Positions 60,324 through 64,000 of a stretch of DNA of 64,000 nucleotides are shown one piece after another. Numbering within the stretch: the first letter of the stretch is position 1; every line of letters starts with the position of its first letter. The DNA comes from Bradyrhizobium australiense (GTDB lineage: Bacteria; Pseudomonadota; Alphaproteobacteria; Rhizobiales; Xanthobacteraceae). A program made the position numbers and the translations under genes. The notes under the pieces are model-generated. The model had not been told where the DNA came from. It made no database searches and was given only the letters and a program-made list of their open reading frames with translations. The stretch lies in NCBI RefSeq assembly GCF_013114825.1, contig NZ_JAAVLX010000007.1, forward strand, positions 434,001 to 498,000, written 5' to 3'.

Positions 60324-61558
60324 GTCGCTGATACCCTCACCATTCGGCCGCGGTTGAGGATGATCTTGGGATCGAAGCTGTGGCGCACCCGCTCGCTCAA
60401 GGCGGCGATGCCTTCGGGTTGCGGATGGAAGACGTCGACATTCTGCCTGATCTGCTCGGACGCGCGGATCAGCGATGCGTGGCCGCCGGCCGCCTCGACG
60501 CGCTGGCGCACCATCGCCGCCTGCGCGTCCGGCTTGGGCGGTAAGGCCGCCCAGATCAGGCCGCCACCCCAATCATAAATCACGTCGCCCCCGGTCTCGC
60601 GCGCCAGCGCCTGTCCGAGCGCGCCACCGGACGCCGGCGGACAGACGATCCGCCACACGGGCCAGGCGCCGAGCGCCCGGTTTGCAGCGAACGGTTCAAC
60701 GTCGCGGATCGCGTTCCAGAGTGTTGCCGAGGCAGCGTCCTCTAGCATTTCCACCGACCCGAACGGCGCAAGCGTCTTGCCAAGCGAAGTGGCGCGATCC
60801 ACCACCGAAGCCGCGATGCCTTCGAGCCGCAGCAGGGTGACCGCCCGCCCCGGAGACGCAACATGCGCAAGCGCGCCAGTGGCGGGGCGGAACGCCGAGT
60901 TCGGCAGGTGCGCCGCGCCCGAGACGTCGAACGGCGAGCCGAGCGCCGTGGTCATCGCCCGATTCGCAGTCAGATCGTCGAGGTCTGCGAGCCGCAGCGT
61001 GCGCTCGCTCTCGGGCTTCGGCATCACCTTCAGCGTCACTTCTGTCATCACGGCCAGCGTGCCCCACGACCCCGTCAGCAGCTTGCAGAGATCGTAGCCG
61101 GTGACGTTCTTGACCACCTTACCCCCGGTCTTGAAGCTGTCGCCGAAGCCGGACACCGCATGCGCGCCCAGCAGGTGATCGCGGGCGCCACCGGCCTTGA
61201 TGCGGCGAGGACCGGCGAGGCCTGAGCCGATCATCCCACCGATCGTGCCGTTGCCGGGCACGCCCGTCAGGGCGGAAGTATCCATCGGCTCGAAAGCGAA
61301 TTGCTGGTTCTTGGAATCGATCAGTGACTGCACGTCGCCGAGCGGGGCGCCCGTCTGCACCGTTATGATCAGCTCGTTCGGTTCGTAGGAGGTGACGGCG
61401 TTCAGCGCCGATACGTCGAGTACGGCATTGGTCACCATCGGATGGCCGATGCCGCGCTTGGTGCCATGGCCGATGATTTCCAGCGGTTGCTCGCCGGCGA
61501 TTGCCGCGCGCACAACCTCCTCGACGTCCTTGGTGTCACGGACTTTTAGCGTGTCCAC
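60320..61558 (-). CDS. glcE: Glycolate oxidase FAD-binding subunit
   Basis: 412 residues. A shortened vanillyl-alcohol-oxidase-type FAD domain: EIIGHGTKRGIG, PGNGTIGGMIGSGLAGPRRI, GKVVKNVTGYDLCKLLTGSWGTLAVMTEVTLKV (in parts). It forms the glycolate dehydrogenase complex with GlcD and GlcF at the inner membrane. The GTG at 61558 (DTLKVRDTKDVEEVV) was chosen; the next GTG upstream at 61576 is in frame but adds only six residues. Confidence 0.92.
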   Translation of the reverse strand: MDTLKVRDTKDVEEVVRAAIAGEQPLEIIGHGTKRGIGHPMVTNAVLDVSALNAVTSYEPNELIITVQTGAPLGDVQSLIDSKNQQFAFEPMDTSALTGVPGNGTIGGMIGSGLAGPRRIKAGGARDHLLGAHAVSGFGDSFKTGGKVVKNVTGYDLCKLLTGSWGTLAVMTEVTLKVMPKPESERTLRLADLDDLTANRAMTTALGSPFDVSGAAHLPNSAFRPATGALAHVASPGRAVTLLRLEGIAASVVDRATSLGKTLAPFGSVEMLEDAASATLWNAIRDVEPFAANRALGAWPVWRIVCPPASGGALGQALARETGGDVIYDWGGGLIWAALPPKPDAQAAMVRQRVEAAGGHASLIRASEQIRQNVDVFHPQPEGIAALSERVRHSFDPKIILNRGRMVRVSAT

Positions 61559-61675
61559 GGCGCACCTGAATTGCACACGGCGTCCGCGGCGTGACTGCTG
61601 ACTATCGCGCCGATTGTCGCCCGAAGTTTGCTGATACGGGATAGCTGCCTCTCTTCTGTCAGCGCCCGCGGCTCA

Positions 61676-61857
61676 CCCCTCTCCCCAACCCTCCCCCGCA
61701 AGGGGAAAGGGACCCTGACAAGCGTGCTCACCTCACTTCGATCCACAGCTTCAGCGTATTGCGAACCAACGTGAGGATCACAATTCGTCAGGAATGCACG
61801 GGCGGATGGGCTCCCTCCCCCCTTGCGGGGGAGGGTTGGGGAGAGGGGTGAGCCGCA
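61676..61857. repeat. Family 1 palindromic repeat, paired copies, longest example
   Basis: CTCACCCCTCTCCCCAACCC followed by TCCCCCGCAAGGGG (61673-61706) faces CCCCCTTGCGGGGGAGGG followed by TTGGGGAGAGGGGTGAG (61817-61851). The outer arms match almost perfectly over about 35 bases, with about 110 bases between. It fills the gap between glcD and glcE, which both read leftward. Confidence 0.75.
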
Positions 61858-61913
61858 CGGGTGGTGCTCTTGAGAGCGTCCTTCCAATGCGCGCGTGATA
61901 TTGCGGTTCATCA

Positions 61914-63407
61914 CTAAAATCTCGGAATATCCGAAAACGCCAGTCTGCCGGCGTGGACATGCATGCGGCCGAGTTCGGCGCAGCGGTGCAACGTCGGAAA
62001 CACTTTTCCGGGGTTGAGCAGACCCTGCGCGTCGAAGGCGCATTTCAGGCGCTGCTGCTGGTTGAGGTCGATTTCGGAAAACATCTCGCCCATCAGGTCG
62101 CGCTTCTCAATGCCGACGCCATGTTCGCCGGTGAGCACGCCGCCGAATTCGACGCAGGCCCGCAGGATGTCGGCGCCGAAAGCCTCCGCCCGCTCGATCT
62201 CGCCGGGCTTGTTGGCGTCGTACAGGATCAAGGGGTGCAAATTGCCGTCGCCGGCGTGGAATACGTTGGCAACACGCAGATCGTATTTCGCCGACAGGTC
62301 GCGGATGCGCGCGAGCGCCTTCGGCAGCGCGCCGCGCGGGATGGTGCCGTCCATGCAGAGATAGTCCGGCGAAATCCGCCCTACGGCTGGAAACGCCGCC
62401 TTGCGGCCGGCCCAGAACAGATTGCGCTCGGCCTCCGATGTCGAAATCTGGCAGCTCGTCGAGCCGCAGCTTTGCGCGATCGCCTCGACGCGCTTGATCA
62501 ATTCGTCGACCTCAACGCTCGGACCATCGAGTTCGATGATCAGAAGCGCCTCGACGTCGAGCGGATATCCGGCGTGAACAAAGGCTTCGGCGGCGTGGAT
62601 CGCCGGCTTGTCCATCATCTCCATGCCGCCCGGAATGATGCCGGCACCGATGATCTCAGCCACGCACTCGCCGGCCGCCTCGACCTCGGCGAAGCCGACC
62701 ATTAGCGCCCGGGCCGTCTCCGGCTTCTGCAGGATTCGCACCGTGATCTCGGTGATCACGCCGAGCAGCCCTTCCGAACCCGTGATGATGCCCATCAAAT
62801 CGTAGCCGGCGTTCTCGGCGGCCTTGCCGCCGATGCGCAAAACCTCGCCGGACATCAGCACGATCTCGCAGCCCAGCACGTTGTTCGTGGTCATGCCGTA
62901 TTTCAGGCAATGCACGCCGCCGGAATTCTCCGCGACATTGCCGCCGATCGAGCAGGCGATTTGCGAGGAGGGATCGGGCGCGTAATAGAATCCGGCATGC
63001 GCCACCGCCTGGCTGATGGCGAGGTTGGTGACGCCGGGTTCGGTCACCACCACGCGGTTATCGAAATCGATCTCGCGGATGCGCTTGAACTTGCCGAGCC
63101 CCAGCAACACGCCGTCCACGAGCGGCAGCGCTCCGCCTGACAGAGACGTGCCGGAGCCGCGCGGCACCACCTTGATGCCCTGCTCGAAGCAGTATTTGAG
63201 AACGCTGGATACCTGCTCCGTGGTGTCGGGCAGCACCACCAGCATCGGCGGCTGCCGGTAGGCGGTGAGACCATCGGACTCATAGGCCAGCATCTCGGCC
63301 GCGCTGTCGATCACGCCCTCGCCCGGCACGATGGCGCGCAACGCCGCCACGATTTCGCCGCGACGGCTGAGAACCGCCTGATCGGCAGCCGGCATCATGA
63401 TGGCCAT
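61914..63407 (-). CDS. glcD: Glycolate oxidase FAD-linked subunit
   Basis: 497 residues. FAD binding by PRGSGTSLSGGALP and the PSSQIACSIGGNVAENSGGVHCLKYGMT region; substrate domain with VFHAGDGNLHPLI and GGVLTGEHGVGIEKR near the end. It oxidises glycolate (and often D-lactate) to the oxo acid. AGGAGGG precedes the ATG at 63407. It is first in glcD-glcE-glcF; a repeat pair of 355 bases of gap separates it from glcE, which may split the operon. Confidence 0.95.
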   Translation of the reverse strand: MAIMMPAADQAVLSRRGEIVAALRAIVPGEGVIDSAAEMLAYESDGLTAYRQPPMLVVLPDTTEQVSSVLKYCFEQGIKVVPRGSGTSLSGGALPLVDGVLLGLGKFKRIREIDFDNRVVVTEPGVTNLAISQAVAHAGFYYAPDPSSQIACSIGGNVAENSGGVHCLKYGMTTNNVLGCEIVLMSGEVLRIGGKAAENAGYDLMGIITGSEGLLGVITEITVRILQKPETARALMVGFAEVEAAGECVAEIIGAGIIPGGMEMMDKPAIHAAEAFVHAGYPLDVEALLIIELDGPSVEVDELIKRVEAIAQSCGSTSCQISTSEAERNLFWAGRKAAFPAVGRISPDYLCMDGTIPRGALPKALARIRDLSAKYDLRVANVFHAGDGNLHPLILYDANKPGEIERAEAFGADILRACVEFGGVLTGEHGVGIEKRDLMGEMFSEIDLNQQQRLKCAFDAQGLLNPGKVFPTLHRCAELGRMHVHAGRLAFSDIPRF

Positions 63408-63529
63408 GCGTGTCCCTCCTGGGCCCGCGAATTAACGATTTGTGTTGGCAAATCAAGCACGTCTACAAAAGTTTGGGTAGGCCATCCGAAGGTCGGATTG
63501 CCACGGTTCAAACGATCAGTTCTCTCTGG

Positions 63530-63574
63530 GACAAGTCGGCAATGGTGAAACCTGTCAAGGTTTCGTGGCTTGTC
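63530..63574 (+). promoter_or_regulatory. Nested stem-loop in the cytochrome c gene leader
   Basis: GACAAG (63530-63535) pairs with CTTGTC (63569-63574); inside, GAAACC (63547-63552) pairs with GGTTTC (63559-63564). It is in the 232-base gap between divergent glcD and the cytochrome gene, 66 bases before the ATG, and could be a leader structure or an operator. Nothing else was recognised in the gap. Confidence 0.35.
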
Positions 63575-63639
63575 CTATCCAACCGGGCCTGCCACAAGAA
63601 ATCCGTCTCTCTGACCTGGGAAGAAACAAAGAGCACCAC

Positions 63640-64000
63640 ATGAAAACATCGACTTTGAGCGCGCTGGTTGTCGTTACTTCATTGACCGCAGCATCCAGCG
63701 CGCTGGCGCAGGACGCCGCCGCCGGCAAAACCTCGTTCAACAAATGCCTGGCCTGCCATGCGATCGGCGAGGGCGCCAAGAACAAGGTCGGCCCGGTGCT
63801 GAACGGGCTCGATGGCCGCAAGTCCGGCTCTGTCGAGGGTTATTCCTATTCGGACGCCAACAAGAATTCCGGGATCACCTGGGGCAAGGATGTGTTCCTC
63901 GAATACATCAAGGACCCGAAGGCGAAGATTCCGGGCACCAAGATGATCTTCGCCGGCATTAAGAACGAGAAAGAGGCCAACGACCTCTGGGCCTATGTCT
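63640..64000 (+). CDS. Cytochrome c2-type class I cytochrome c, 5' part
   Basis: The window ends inside this gene after 120 codons. A signal peptide (STLSALVVVTSLTAASSALA) is followed by haem-binding CLACH (C36, C39, H40) and the probable axial methionine M102 in PGTKMIFAG. Length and motif spacing fit soluble cytochrome c2/c550 of the periplasm, an electron carrier between the bc1 complex and oxidases. The C-terminal helix is cut off. It is divergent from glcD. Confidence 0.9.
   Translation, partial: MKTSTLSALVVVTSLTAASSALAQDAAAGKTSFNKCLACHAIGEGAKNKVGPVLNGLDGRKSGSVEGYSYSDANKNSGITWGKDVFLEYIKDPKAKIPGTKMIFAGIKNEKEANDLWAYV

Overview
The window looks like a chromosomal segment of a Bradyrhizobium-type alphaproteobacterium (Nitrobacteraceae). 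G+C is high (about 65% in ordinary genes by spot counts). Many products match what I remember of Bradyrhizobium and Rhodopseudomonas: DUF6101, DUF2093, DUF4170 and DUF2076 proteins, a HisZ/HisG pair, a CheZ phosphatase, a BclA-type peptide transporter, a CIRCE-controlled groESL operon and a fluoroacetate-dehalogenase homologue. I see no tRNA or rRNA gene, CRISPR array, transposase or phage gene. The content is mostly housekeeping, with many dispersed intergenic repeats.

Layout. 1-6.6 kb: end of prmB, an omega-amino-acid:pyruvate aminotransferase, a TipF-like degenerate EAL protein, a class IIA HAD hydrolase, an orphan cheY, ribF and a hexapeptide acetyltransferase. 6.7-15.2 kb: ileS (with a long histone-like tail), lspA, a DUF3035/BamF-like protein, a pair of M16 proteases (one with and one without the zinc motif) and arfB. 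15.2-24.6 kb: an ECF sigma factor with a DUF2892 membrane protein, mutL, rsmD, an RluB-type pseudouridine synthase with a 350-residue charged N-terminus, tadA, the dehalogenase and an acyl-CoA dehydrogenase. 24.7-34.8 kb: purD, xseA, an exported alpha/beta-hydrolase-fold protein and a six-gene leftward envelope operon (pmbA, cysQ, DUF4170, DUF374 acyltransferase, waaA, lpxK). 34.8-47 kb: DUF6101, a 400-base structured non-coding element, ubiA, rsmE, hisZ-hisG, a glycosyltransferase/deacetylase pair that resembles the FlmF2/NaxD lipid A amino-sugar module, DUF2076, an L,D-transpeptidase, cheZ and a lipoprotein. 47-64 kb: groESL, three unknown exported or membrane proteins, an L-lactate permease, the BclA-like transporter, an HPP protein, a TorF-type porin, a histone H1-like protein, the glycolate oxidase genes glcF, glcE and glcD, and the start of a cytochrome c2 gene.

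Themes. (i) Envelope: lspA, BamF-like, waaA/lpxK, GT2/deacetylase, Ldt, porin and BclA-like genes all act on the outer membrane or cell wall. (ii) Motility: cheY, cheZ and tipF are present but dispersed. (iii) Oxidation of 2-hydroxy acids: the lactate permease lies 4.6 kb from glcDEF, and the fluoroacetate dehalogenase would make glycolate, the substrate of GlcDEF. (iv) Disordered Lys- or Arg-rich tails occur on IleRS, the RluB-type enzyme and the H1-like protein.

The least explained material is non-coding: at least eight families of imperfect inverted repeats, one inside groESL and two that supply stop codons, and the structured element at 35.7-36.14 kb, which ends in a terminator-like hairpin and T-run. 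All family assignments come from reading translations and from memory of the families; no database search was run.
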